From Rhizobium sp. BK602 (GTDB taxonomy: Bacteria > Pseudomonadota > Alphaproteobacteria > Rhizobiales > Rhizobiaceae): a DNA stretch of 64,000 bases. Shown piece by piece: positions 55,330 to 63,921 of this stretch. The stretch's first letter is position 1. Every line of letters begins with the position of its first letter. A program made the translations under genes and the position numbers. The stretch spans positions 434,001-498,000 of the forward strand of contig NZ_JACIBC010000001.1 of assembly GCF_014195095.1 (NCBI RefSeq), in the 5' to 3' direction. The notes under the pieces are model-generated. The model did no database searches and was not told the DNA's origin. It saw only the letters and a list, made by a program, of their open reading frames with translations.

Positions 55330-56022
55330 GTGAGCGGCGGCTCCACCATTCTGAGGAAACTCCGTGCGGCGCTCGGCGCCCACGGAGTTTTCGTTCGAGG
55401 CGTCGTATCCTTCGGTGAAGGCGAGGGGCCGTTGCTGGCCGACGGGACGGCGGCGCGAAGCGTCATCCTGCTCGGCAATATCGGCGGCTCGCTCTGGGAG
55501 CCGTTTTCGCGCTGGCGGCAATTGCCCGAAAATACCGGCCGCGCCGATCCGCTCGACGATTGGTCGAAAGCGCTGATTCTGCCGCTTGCCGCGGCCTTGG
55601 GCGCGAGTGCCTATTTCCCCTCCGATCCGCCCTGGCAGCCCTTTCAGCGATGGGCGATGCAGGCGGAGGGGCTGAAGGCTTCGCCGCTCGGCATTCTCAT
55701 CCATCCGCAATATGGCCTGTGGCATGGCTATCGCGGTGCCCTGGGTTTTGCCAATGCCGTCGACGCGGATGCCGCGACGGCGCATGCCGGCCATCCCTGC
55801 GATCATTGCGTCGAAAAGCCGTGTCTCTCGGCCTGTCCCGTCGATGCGGTCACATCCGCCGGCTTCGACGTCGCAGGCTGTCGGTCGCATCTGGCAACGG
55901 CGCAGGGAAGGGCTGGCTGCGGGGCCGGCGGGTGCCTTGCCCGCAACGCCTGTCCCATCGGCGCGGCCTATTGTTATCCGAAGGCGCAGCTTGCCTTTCA
56001 CATGGCGGCGCTTCACCTGTAG
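55330..56022 (+). CDS. Ferredoxin-like protein with two Cys clusters
   Basis: 230 aa, GTG start. A first cluster reads CDHCVEKPCLSACPVDA (C-x2-C-x4-C-x3-C), and a second Cys set lies in GCRSH, CGAGGCLARNACPIGAAYC. The N-terminal 140 residues are unlike classic ferredoxins (WSKALILPLAAALGASAYFPSDPPWQPFQRW). The pattern recalls the Fe-S half of QueG. It follows the mttB-like gene by about 100 bases and may pass electrons to the corrinoid reactivator; that is inference. Confidence 0.78.
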   Translation: MSGGSTILRKLRAALGAHGVFVRGVVSFGEGEGPLLADGTAARSVILLGNIGGSLWEPFSRWRQLPENTGRADPLDDWSKALILPLAAALGASAYFPSDPPWQPFQRWAMQAEGLKASPLGILIHPQYGLWHGYRGALGFANAVDADAATAHAGHPCDHCVEKPCLSACPVDAVTSAGFDVAGCRSHLATAQGRAGCGAGGCLARNACPIGAAYCYPKAQLAFHMAALHL

Positions 56023-56091
56023 CGAGAGCGTTCCTTCTTTCGCCGCATTTTCCATGCGCCTTGATGTTCGTGAAATCCTTCGGAGTCGCGC

Positions 56092-56832
56092 TTGATTCGA
56101 TTGTTGACCGTGCTTGCCGTTCTCGGCCTTGCCACAGCCGCCTCCGCCGACGAGGCGTGCCGCAAGGTTACGCATCTGGGCGACGATTACACGATCTGTA
56201 CCTTCGATCCCGCAGCCGACAGCATCCGGCTCTATGAATATGGCCGTGACGGCAAGCCCTACGGTTCGTTCCAGGCGCTGGAGGACGGGCTACGCGAGGA
56301 TCGCATCCGCATCCGTTTCGCCATGAACGGCGGCATGTATCAGGACGATCAGTCGCCGGTCGGCCTCTATATCGAGCAGGGCAGGCAGTTGAAGGCGATC
56401 AATACCAACAGGGGATGGGGCAATTTCCATCTCCTGCCGAACGGCGTCTTCTACATCCAGCCGGATCGCGCCGGCGTCATGGAGAGCAAGGCCTTCGTCG
56501 CCTCAGGCATCAAACCCGCCTATGCGACGCAATCCGGGCCGATGCTGGTCATCGACGGCAAACTGCATCCGTCCTTCCTCGTCGACAGCACCAGCTTCAA
56601 GATTCGCAACGGCGTCGGCATCGCTTCGGACGGAAAAGTGATCTTTGCCGCTTCGGACGGCGCGGTTCGCTTCCACGATTTCGCGACCTTGTTTCGCGAC
56701 GACCTCGATTGCGCCAACGCGCTTTTCCTCGACGGCAGCATCTCCAGTCTCGACATACCGGAATGGCAGAGGCGGGACGGGCTCTTTCCGCTTGGGCCGA
56801 TCATCGCGGTGACGGAACCGCTGCCGCAGTGA
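56092..56832 (+). CDS. Phosphodiester glycosidase-family (NAGPA/DUF2233) protein, secreted
   Basis: 246 aa, TTG start with GGAG upstream. An N-terminal signal peptide (LLTVLAVLGLATAASADE) is followed by RFAMNGGMYQDDQSPVGLYIEQGRQLK, FHLLPNGVFYIQ, YATQSGPMLVIDGKLHP, NGVGIASDGKVIFAAS and NALFLDGSISSL, the conserved pattern of the family. Members hydrolyse sugar phosphodiesters (for example on glycans). Located in the periplasm; not obviously tied to the corrinoid genes. Confidence 0.82.
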   Translation: MIRLLTVLAVLGLATAASADEACRKVTHLGDDYTICTFDPAADSIRLYEYGRDGKPYGSFQALEDGLREDRIRIRFAMNGGMYQDDQSPVGLYIEQGRQLKAINTNRGWGNFHLLPNGVFYIQPDRAGVMESKAFVASGIKPAYATQSGPMLVIDGKLHPSFLVDSTSFKIRNGVGIASDGKVIFAASDGAVRFHDFATLFRDDLDCANALFLDGSISSLDIPEWQRRDGLFPLGPIIAVTEPLPQ

Positions 56833-56893
56833 GCGCGGCGGCGCGCAAGGTTGGAGCCAGCCACATTCGCTAATCGAGGTAACGGAGGATCGC

Positions 56894-58408
56894 ATGTCCT
56901 CCGGATATGCATTGGCGGATTGGGGCTTCGAAATATCGATGACGGAAATTGCAAATGGGGCAAAGGCGCTGGTCTTCATGACGGCGCGCGATTGCGAAAT
57001 GTATGTCAGGCAATCGCTGGCGAGCCTTTCGCGGCAGACGCTCGACGACCTGCATGTCCTTTTCATCGACGACTGTTCCGAGGACGATACCGGTGTCATC
57101 GCCGAAGCGCTGCTCAAGGATCTTTTTCCGAACCGGCACACTTTCATCCGCAACGAGACGCGATGGGGCAAGTCGCGCAATGTCTGGGAGCATCTGAAGC
57201 CGCGCACTAAGATGGCCGAGTTCATCGCCGTCCTCGATGGCGATGACCAGCTGATCATCCCCAATATTCTGGAGCGGATGTCTGAGAGCTATGCCGGCGG
57301 GCAGGACGTCGTCTGGACGAACTTCATCACCGATGGCGGCGGGGTCGGCGGCAACGGTCCGCTCGATCCCAATCTGTCGCCGCGCCGGCAGGGCTGGAAG
57401 ACCAGCCATCTCTTCAGTTTCCGCGCGTCCTTGCTGGACAATGTTCCCGAGGGGTATCTGCGCGACGATGCCGGGCAATGGTTCATGGCGGCCTGCGACA
57501 TTGCTCTTGCGCTGCCCATCCTCGACCAGACCCGGCGCTATGAGTTCATTCCGGTCAATGCCCATCGTTATACGGCGACCAATCCCTATTCGCATCACAA
57601 TCTCGATCCGCAGTCGCGCGGGCTGAACTCCACCGCCCAGCAGCGTTCGGCGCAGCAGGTGTTCAACAAGCCGCCGCTGCCGCTTATCCGGCCGGCAGAT
57701 GGTATGGCTCCCGAGCCCGCCGCCGTTCCTGATTTCGTCGAAAGCCGCGCACCCGTGGTGGTTGCTACGGCCGGAGCGACGGATGCCTGGCAGGAGACCG
57801 CGAGCGGTATTCTTGTCGCCGGCTATCCGACCTTGCTCGACGCCCAATCGGTCGCGGGCCGCAATCCGCTGACGCCGATGCAGATCTGGGCGCTTCGTCG
57901 CGCCGCGCTCAGCCGAGGTGACACGCCGAATATCCTGCATATCGGCGCTCCACGCTCCGCCTTGGCGCTGGCATCCATTCTCTCCGGCCTCGATGCCGGG
58001 CTGAACTGCCTGTGTCTTTCGCCGGAACAGGTTGGCGATATGGAAGCGCGCTTCGTTGCCAGCGGCCTGACCGAGGGCATTTCCATCATCGAATCCGAGG
58101 CGGCCAACATAAGTTTCGAAGAATTTTCCGCCGTCTTTCCGGATACCAGGCAGATCGCCGAGGACATCAAGTTCGATCTGGTGGTCGTGGACCTGATGAA
58201 TACGTCCTATCCGGCCGAGAGCGCGCTGGTCGCGCTGCCGGCGCTGGCGGGCAACCTGTCGCCGCGCGGCTTCGGATTGTGCCTTTTCGCGCAGGACAGC
58301 GCTACCGAAGTGATGGCGGCCAAGCGTTGGGCCAGCGTCAGCACCGGCCTGAAATTCTGCCTCAATGCCATCGGCGGCAGCGGGTTGATGGTCATCGGCG
58401 GCCGCTGA
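56894..58408 (+). CDS. Glycosyltransferase family 2 with C-terminal Rossmann-like domain
   Basis: 504 aa; GGAGG before the ATG. Residues about 20-240 form a GT2 domain (MTARDCEMYVRQSLASLSRQTLDDLHVLFIDDCSEDDT, then FIAVLDGDDQL with the metal-binding DxD). Residues about 330-500 look like a class I methyltransferase or Rossmann domain (ILHIGAPRSALALASILSGLDAGLNCLCLSPEQ, DLVVVDLM), but the first motif lacks the usual GxGxG. Paired with the next gene. Confidence 0.78.
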   Translation: MSSGYALADWGFEISMTEIANGAKALVFMTARDCEMYVRQSLASLSRQTLDDLHVLFIDDCSEDDTGVIAEALLKDLFPNRHTFIRNETRWGKSRNVWEHLKPRTKMAEFIAVLDGDDQLIIPNILERMSESYAGGQDVVWTNFITDGGGVGGNGPLDPNLSPRRQGWKTSHLFSFRASLLDNVPEGYLRDDAGQWFMAACDIALALPILDQTRRYEFIPVNAHRYTATNPYSHHNLDPQSRGLNSTAQQRSAQQVFNKPPLPLIRPADGMAPEPAAVPDFVESRAPVVVATAGATDAWQETASGILVAGYPTLLDAQSVAGRNPLTPMQIWALRRAALSRGDTPNILHIGAPRSALALASILSGLDAGLNCLCLSPEQVGDMEARFVASGLTEGISIIESEAANISFEEFSAVFPDTRQIAEDIKFDLVVVDLMNTSYPAESALVALPALAGNLSPRGFGLCLFAQDSATEVMAAKRWASVSTGLKFCLNAIGGSGLMVIGGR

Positions 58409-58469
58409 TGATGCTCCCGAATCCGCCGATCCATTTTCGATAAACCTCTGCACGTTGGAAAGAACCGCG

Positions 58470-60323
58470 ATGACTCTGCAAGCCACGGTCGCCTGCGAAG
58501 TGAACAGCTACCGGACCCCGGTCCGATTTCACCTTCCCAATCCGAACGATCATATCCAGAGGATCATCCTGCAGAGCCGCGCCTTCTATGAGCGGGCTAT
58601 GCTGGAAGACATCGGATCATCCTTGCCGGAAGATGCCTTCGTCATCGACGTCGGCGCCAATATCGGCAATCACACCCTGTTTTTCAGTGCCGTCGCCGGT
58701 GCCAGGATATTGGCGATCGAGCCGAACGGCGAAGCGCTGCATATTCTGCGGGCGAACGTCAACCTGAACGGCTTGCAGGATCGTGTCGATATCAAGCCGA
58801 TCGCCTTGGGTGCCGAGGCGGGCATGGGAAATATCATCGAGGAGGATTCCTCCAGGCTGGGGATGGCCCGCGTCATGGTTACGGCCGAGGGGCAGGTTCC
58901 CGTGGCCCGTCTCGACGATATCGTCCGGGGGCAGCATGTGCACCTGATCAAGATCGATGTCGAGGGCATGGAGGTGGAGGTGTTGCGCGGTGCCGTCGGC
59001 ACGATAGAGCGATGCAGCCCGCGGCTGCTCGTCGAAGCTGCGACGGCGCAGTCATTGCGGGATGTCGAAGCCATCTTGCGGCCGCTCGGCTATCGCAAGA
59101 TCAAGGTCTACAACGAAACGCCGACCTATCTGTTCGAAGCGAAGTTTGCCGAAGCCTATCCGGAACGGCGCATTCAGGCGATCGACCCCGCGCATGTCGC
59201 CGCCCTGCCGCCGACGGAAGAGATCGTTGCCGGCATGGCGACGGTTGCCGGCAACGAGGTTGCGCTGCGCGCGACCGTCATGTCGCTGCTGCCGCAGGTC
59301 GATCGGCTCTATGTCTATCTCAATGGCTTCACGGAGGCGCCGCGCTTCATCGCCGAGCATCCGAAGATCCGGCATTACATCGATACCGATGGCACGCGCT
59401 ATGGCGATGCCGGCAAGTTCTGGGGGCTGGAGCAGGTCAAGGACGCCATCTATATCAGCTGCGACGACGACATTCTCTATCCCGATGATTTCGTCGCCCG
59501 CATGGTCGGCGAGCTGGCGCAATTGCGTGGCCAGGCCGTGGTCAGCGTGCATGGCTCGATCATCCTGCAGCCGAGTCTTGGCTACTATAAGGATCGCAGC
59601 CGCGCCGTCTTCCACTACGAGCGCGCCCTGATGCGGCGCCGGCGGGTCCATGTGGCGGCGACCGGTACCAGCGCCTTCCATTCCAGCGTCGTGCAGGTGA
59701 CGCTCGCCGATTTCCGTCACCGCAATATGGCGGACATCTGGCTGACGGAACATCTGCACCGCAAGGGCATTCCTGCCTACGTCGTGCCGCGCAAGGACGG
59801 GTGGCTGAAGTCGATAGAGGTGCCGCGCGCAACGATCTACGCGCAATCGGCGGCGGCTACGGGGTCGGCCTATGACAGTTCGCGGCCACAGGACGAAGTC
59901 CTCTCGACGATGTATCCGATCTCGCTCCTGAGCTCGGATGCCGCGGATGCCTCCTCGATCATCTATCTCGTGGATGCCGATCGTCCCGACGGATTGGTGG
60001 AATTCATCCTCGCTGTTGCGGCGCGCGAGCGCGATGCGATCGTTTTCGTGACCTGCGATCACGAAAACGAAGCGATGCGCAACGTGACGCTCCATCCGGA
60101 GTTTCTCTGCGAGGTGCATCTCGTCGCCCGCAGCGGCGGCAATCCGTCCGCCTATTTCGACTTGCTGTCGAAGCATGCGGAGCGGGTCAAAGCCTGGACC
60201 CTTCGCGGCGGCAACGAGCTGAAAATGGTGGGGGCAGGCGAATGGAAGAAATGGTTCGCGCCGAGCCAGCCGGTTGCGAATGACGATCGGCCGGACCTGG
60301 AAGCCACGGCGGTTCGCCAATGA
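58470..60323 (+). CDS. FkbM-type methyltransferase fused to glycosyltransferase-like domain
   Basis: 617 aa. Residues about 55-230 are an FkbM methyltransferase (AFVIDVGANIGNHTLFFSAVAGARILAIEPNGEALHILRANV; HLIKIDVEGMEVEVLRGA). Residues about 260-470 look like a glycosyltransferase domain with CDDDILYPDDFVARM (DxD) and WLTEHLHRKGIPAYVVPRKDGW. The remainder (to 617) is of unknown type. Domain order is the reverse of the previous protein. Probably modifies a cell-surface glycan; target unknown. Confidence 0.8.
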   Translation: MTLQATVACEVNSYRTPVRFHLPNPNDHIQRIILQSRAFYERAMLEDIGSSLPEDAFVIDVGANIGNHTLFFSAVAGARILAIEPNGEALHILRANVNLNGLQDRVDIKPIALGAEAGMGNIIEEDSSRLGMARVMVTAEGQVPVARLDDIVRGQHVHLIKIDVEGMEVEVLRGAVGTIERCSPRLLVEAATAQSLRDVEAILRPLGYRKIKVYNETPTYLFEAKFAEAYPERRIQAIDPAHVAALPPTEEIVAGMATVAGNEVALRATVMSLLPQVDRLYVYLNGFTEAPRFIAEHPKIRHYIDTDGTRYGDAGKFWGLEQVKDAIYISCDDDILYPDDFVARMVGELAQLRGQAVVSVHGSIILQPSLGYYKDRSRAVFHYERALMRRRRVHVAATGTSAFHSSVVQVTLADFRHRNMADIWLTEHLHRKGIPAYVVPRKDGWLKSIEVPRATIYAQSAAATGSAYDSSRPQDEVLSTMYPISLLSSDAADASSIIYLVDADRPDGLVEFILAVAARERDAIVFVTCDHENEAMRNVTLHPEFLCEVHLVARSGGNPSAYFDLLSKHAERVKAWTLRGGNELKMVGAGEWKKWFAPSQPVANDDRPDLEATAVRQ

Positions 60324-60454
60324 CATGGCGTGCCGGCGGCCGGATTGAAGGCTGTTCCGGTGCATCGATATTCGCTGCAAGCATCCGCTGACTATGAGCG
60401 GTAGGTCTCCCGCTCAGCCGATAGGGGATGCGATCAGGAACCAAAATCCTGAAG

Positions 60455-60486
60455 GAAGCCGGCCGTCACCGTTTTCGGCCGGCTTC
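60455..60486. terminator. Terminator hairpin between FkbM-GT and homocysteine methyltransferase genes
   Basis: GAAGCCGGCCG-N10-CGGCCGGCTTC, a perfect eleven-pair stem between convergent genes. On the minus strand it lies 15 bases beyond the methyltransferase stop and is followed by CTTCAGGATTTT. Confidence 0.8.
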
Positions 60487-60500
60487 GATATTGGCGATGC

Positions 60501-61514
60501 TTAGCCGCGGCGACGGCGCTCGCGGGCCGGAGCTGCTCCACCTTCATTGGCGGTCTTGTTGCGCAGCGGACCGATCCGCTCGACGATGACCTCCAGTGTC
60601 GGGCGCGGGCCGGGCGTGTAGCTATCGAGCGCTTGGCGCATGGCGGCGAGATGGCCGCAGGAGGTGCCGCAGCAGCCGCCGATGATCTTGGCGCCGGCGT
60701 CGCGGGCAAGGCGCGCATAATCGGCCATCAGCGGCGGCGTGCCGGAATAATGGATCTCGGCGCCACGATATTCGGGAATGCCGCAATTGCCCTTGACGAT
60801 CACGGTCGCTTCCGGATCGGCATCCGTCATGTCGAGCAGGCTGGAGAGGATATCCGAGGCGCCGACGCCGCAATTGGCGCCGACGGCGAGCGGGCCTTCG
60901 CCGACATCCTTGGCGACGCCGTGAATATCCTTCGGATGCAGGCCCATCATGGTCTTGCCGGCGGTATCGAAGGAGCCGGTATAGGTATAGGGCAGGCCGA
61001 CCTTGACGGCGGCTTCGGCGGCGGCGCGAATTTCCTCGGGCGAGGACATGGTCTCGATCCAGGCGACGTCGGCGCCGCCGGCTTGCAGACCCTCGATCTG
61101 CTCCACGAAGGCGCTGACGGCATCTTCGTAAGTCAGGGCGCCGAGCGGCACCAGCAACTCGCCGGTCGGGCCGACCGAACCGCCAACGATCACCTTGCGG
61201 GTGGCCTTGTCGGCCACCGAACGGGCGATTTCCGCGGCCGTCTTGTTCAGGCTGTGAACACGATCCTGGGCATGATGCAGCTTCAGGCGATGGCGCGTGC
61301 CGCCGAACGTATTGGTAAGAATGATATCAGCGCCGGCATCGACGAAATCCTGATGCAGTTTGGTGATCCGCTCCGGATGCTGTTCGTTCCAGAGTTCCGG
61401 CGCTTCGCCGGCCTCCAGGCCCATGGCGAAAAGATTGGTGCCCGTCGCTCCGTCTGCAAGCAGCACGCCCTTTTCGGCAAGAAGTTCGGTCAAGGGATTG
61501 GCTGTGACGGTCAT
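60501..61514 (-). CDS. Homocysteine S-methyltransferase (betaine-homocysteine/MetH-N type)
   Basis: 337 aa. Zn-dependent barrel: VLLADGATGTNLFAMGLEAGEAPELWN, DAGADIILTNTFGGTRHRL, and zinc ligands in GANCGVGASD and GGCCGTSCGH. It is closest to bacterial betaine-homocysteine or methylcobalamin-independent homocysteine methyltransferases, making methionine from a methyl donor such as betaine. The C-terminus ends in a basic tail (APARERRRRG), as in other proteins of this cluster. A 20-base palindrome sits upstream. Confidence 0.9.
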   Translation of the reverse strand: MTVTANPLTELLAEKGVLLADGATGTNLFAMGLEAGEAPELWNEQHPERITKLHQDFVDAGADIILTNTFGGTRHRLKLHHAQDRVHSLNKTAAEIARSVADKATRKVIVGGSVGPTGELLVPLGALTYEDAVSAFVEQIEGLQAGGADVAWIETMSSPEEIRAAAEAAVKVGLPYTYTGSFDTAGKTMMGLHPKDIHGVAKDVGEGPLAVGANCGVGASDILSSLLDMTDADPEATVIVKGNCGIPEYRGAEIHYSGTPPLMADYARLARDAGAKIIGGCCGTSCGHLAAMRQALDSYTPGPRPTLEVIVERIGPLRNKTANEGGAAPARERRRRG

Positions 61515-61548
61515 CGCGGCTCCTCGGGATCTCTGGATTGAAATGCAG

Positions 61549-61568
61549 ATATAAACATTTCTTTATAT
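61549..61568. promoter_or_regulatory. 20-base palindrome upstream of the homocysteine methyltransferase
   Basis: ATATAAA-CATTTC-TTTATAT has perfect seven-base arms, about 35 bases upstream of the start codon. AT-rich sites of this shape are used by ArsR-type regulators of the methionine/SAM cycle in alphaproteobacteria; I could not verify the consensus. No regulator gene is adjacent. Confidence 0.6.
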
Positions 61569-62086
61569 GGCTGCAATGGCTGGATGAAGGCAATGATTGC
61601 TCAGCCAGGCGATGGCGCGGGAAAAAATGTTTGCTCGATGTTTTTTCGTCCATCCACATGCCGCGATCCATGCTGGTTTCTGCATTTTCCGGAAGAGCTT
61701 CAGTTTTCCTGCAAGTCAAAGCAGAAAATTTTCAAAAAATTTTCGGATTCATCCTTATTTAAGCACTTGATAACCCTCCGGTAACGATGTGCCGTTATCA
61801 ATCAAGCCGTGGCGGGGGACACCGCCTCCTCTCCGGATCAGGTAGTGCGTACCGGAGAAGCGAGCCTTGCAGTGTTTGATGCAAGCGAGCCGGCGTTTTT
61901 TGGCAAACCGCGTCGATCTTCGGATCGCGCGGTTTTCGCGTTTCGGTGCCTGGTCATCGTCTCATTGAAAACGATAGCGGCGCGATCTCATGCATGTGGA
62001 TAGCCATGCTCATAGCGCGACAAGACAAGCAAAAGCCGCCGATGCGGGTGCATGGCGGCCTATCCATGTGCAGGCTTGACGGCCGG
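61569..62086. other. Long intergenic region, no supported gene
   Basis: 518 bases with AT-rich tracts (around 61730-61765) and GC-rich stretches. On the plus strand 61809-62003 is an open GTG-initiated frame of 64 codons whose product (GKPRRSSDRAVFAFRCLVIVSLKT) has the look of a membrane-protein N-terminus, but no ribosome site is seen; it could be a decayed gene. Nothing else was found. Confidence 0.35.
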
Positions 62087-62230
62087 TCAGCCGACGCTGT
62101 AGGTCCGGATGAAGCGCACGAGGCTGGAGCGGGTATCCAGTTCCTGCAGGCGGCTGTCCGGGCGGCGCGAGGGCAGTTTCGAATTCCAGGCGATCTGAAT
62201 GGAATTCTTGTTGTTGAAGATGAAGAGCAT
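62087..62230 (-). CDS. 47-residue small protein
   Basis: Short frame with GGAGG seven bases before the ATG. Starts MLFIFNNKNSIQIAWNSKLP, then an Arg/Ser-rich stretch, and ends VRFIRTYSVG. It shows no membrane span and no domain that I know. The clean ribosome site and amphipathic N-terminus favour a real gene. Not covered by larger frames on either strand that look coding. Confidence 0.55.
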   Translation of the reverse strand: MLFIFNNKNSIQIAWNSKLPSRRPDSRLQELDTRSSLVRFIRTYSVG

Positions 62231-62466
62231 CTGGGTATCCTCCGAGCCGGATCGACCGGCTTTTGTTGTTTGATTTGGCGGTGGAAATATTCCTCTTCGA
62301 TACGGCGGGCAATGGATGGAGTCGTCATCCGATGTCGCAAATAGAGTAAGTTATGAAGCGTGGTTCGCTCGCCTCGGATTTCCGGTTTCCGGCCGCCTGC
62401 AATGGTGGCGAAAACAAGGCAAACTCCAGATTTTACAGCGGCTACACCAGATTGAGGCAGTGACGG

Positions 62467-63921
62467 ATGACGAAAGCGATCATGCTGCAGGGAACCGGTT
62501 CCGATGTCGGAAAAACGGTATTGGTCGCCGGCCTTTGCCGCCTGTTCGCCAATAGGGGCGTCCGGGTTCGTCCGTTCAAGCCGCAGAACATGTCGAACAA
62601 TGCGGCGGTCGCCGAGGACGGCGGCGAGATCGGACGGGCGCAATGGCTGCAATCGCTGGCGGCGCGCGTGCCCTCGTCGGTGCATATGAACCCGGTGCTG
62701 CTGAAGCCGCAATCGGAGACCGGCAGCCAGATCATCGTGCAGGGCAAGGTCTGGGGACAGGCGAAGGGCAGGGACTATCAGGCGCTGAAGCCGCAACTGC
62801 TCGGCGCGGTGCTGGAAAGCTTTGCGACCATGCGGGCCGGAACCGATCTGGTGATCGTCGAGGGCGCCGGCTCACCCGCCGAGATCAATCTCAGGCAGGG
62901 CGACATTGCCAATATGGGCTTTGCCACCCGCGCCAACGTGCCCGTGGTACTGGTCGGCGATATCGATCGCGGCGGGGTCATCGCCTCGCTGGTCGGCACC
63001 TATCATATCCTACCGGAGGATGACCGGCGGATGATCCGCGGCTATCTGATCAACAAGTTTCGCGGCGACGTCTCGCTGTTCGGCGAGGGGATCAAGGCCA
63101 TCGGTAGTTTCACGGGCTGGCCCTGCCACGGCGTCGTGCCATGGCTCAGGGCTGCCGGGCGATTGCCGCCGGAGGACTCGGTCGTTCTGGAGCGGCTGGT
63201 ACGAGGGTCGGGCGGCGCATTGAAGATCGCCGTGCCGGTTCTGTCACGCATCGCCAATTTCGACGATCTGGACCCGCTGCGCGCCGAGCCGGATGTCGAT
63301 CTGGTCTTCGTCCGCGCCGGCGAGCGCTTGCCCGCCGATGCGGCGCTCGTGGTGCTGCCGGGCTCGAAGTCCACCATCGGTGACTTGATGGACCTGCGGG
63401 CCGAGGGATGGGATCGGGATATCGCCGCCCATGTCCGGCGCGGCGGACGCGTCATCGGCATTTGCGGCGGCTACCAGATGCTCGGCCACACGGTCCGTGA
63501 TCCGCTCGGCGTCGAGGGATCGGTGAGGGAGACGCCGGGGCTAGGCCTGCTCGACATCGAGACGGAAATGGCGCCGGAAAAGACCGTGCGCAACAGCTCG
63601 GCATTCTCGACGGAATATGATGCGCCGCTCTCGGGGTATGAAATCCACCTTGGCGTGACGCGCGGCAAGGATTGCGACCGGCCTTCGACCATCATCGATG
63701 GCCGGCCGGATGGCGCGATCTCCGGCGACGGCCGCATCATGGGCACCTATCTGCACGGACTTTTCACCAGCGATGCCTATCGCTCGAAGCTGTTGGCCAG
63801 CTTCGGTCTGACGGAGGAGCGGCAAAGCTACCGCGCCGGCGTCGATACCGCGCTGGACGAGATCGCCGGAGAACTGGAAGCGGTGCTCGATCCGGCCTGG
63901 CTCGATAGTCTCATGGGCTAA
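62467..63921 (+). CDS. cobQ: Cobyric acid synthase
   Basis: 484 aa amidotransferase that amidates four side chains of adenosylcobyrinic acid a,c-diamide in B12 synthesis. N-terminal ATPase-like domain (AIMLQGTGSDVGKTVLVAGLCRLF, FKPQNMSNNAAV, EGAGSPAEINLRQGDIANMGFA); C-terminal class I glutaminase-like domain with nucleophile Cys in GRVIGICGGYQMLG and His in GTYLHGLF. It provides cobalamin for the corrinoid system nearby, though it is also a normal housekeeping gene in rhizobia. Confidence 0.97.
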   Translation: MTKAIMLQGTGSDVGKTVLVAGLCRLFANRGVRVRPFKPQNMSNNAAVAEDGGEIGRAQWLQSLAARVPSSVHMNPVLLKPQSETGSQIIVQGKVWGQAKGRDYQALKPQLLGAVLESFATMRAGTDLVIVEGAGSPAEINLRQGDIANMGFATRANVPVVLVGDIDRGGVIASLVGTYHILPEDDRRMIRGYLINKFRGDVSLFGEGIKAIGSFTGWPCHGVVPWLRAAGRLPPEDSVVLERLVRGSGGALKIAVPVLSRIANFDDLDPLRAEPDVDLVFVRAGERLPADAALVVLPGSKSTIGDLMDLRAEGWDRDIAAHVRRGGRVIGICGGYQMLGHTVRDPLGVEGSVRETPGLGLLDIETEMAPEKTVRNSSAFSTEYDAPLSGYEIHLGVTRGKDCDRPSTIIDGRPDGAISGDGRIMGTYLHGLFTSDAYRSKLLASFGLTEERQSYRAGVDTALDEIAGELEAVLDPAWLDSLMG

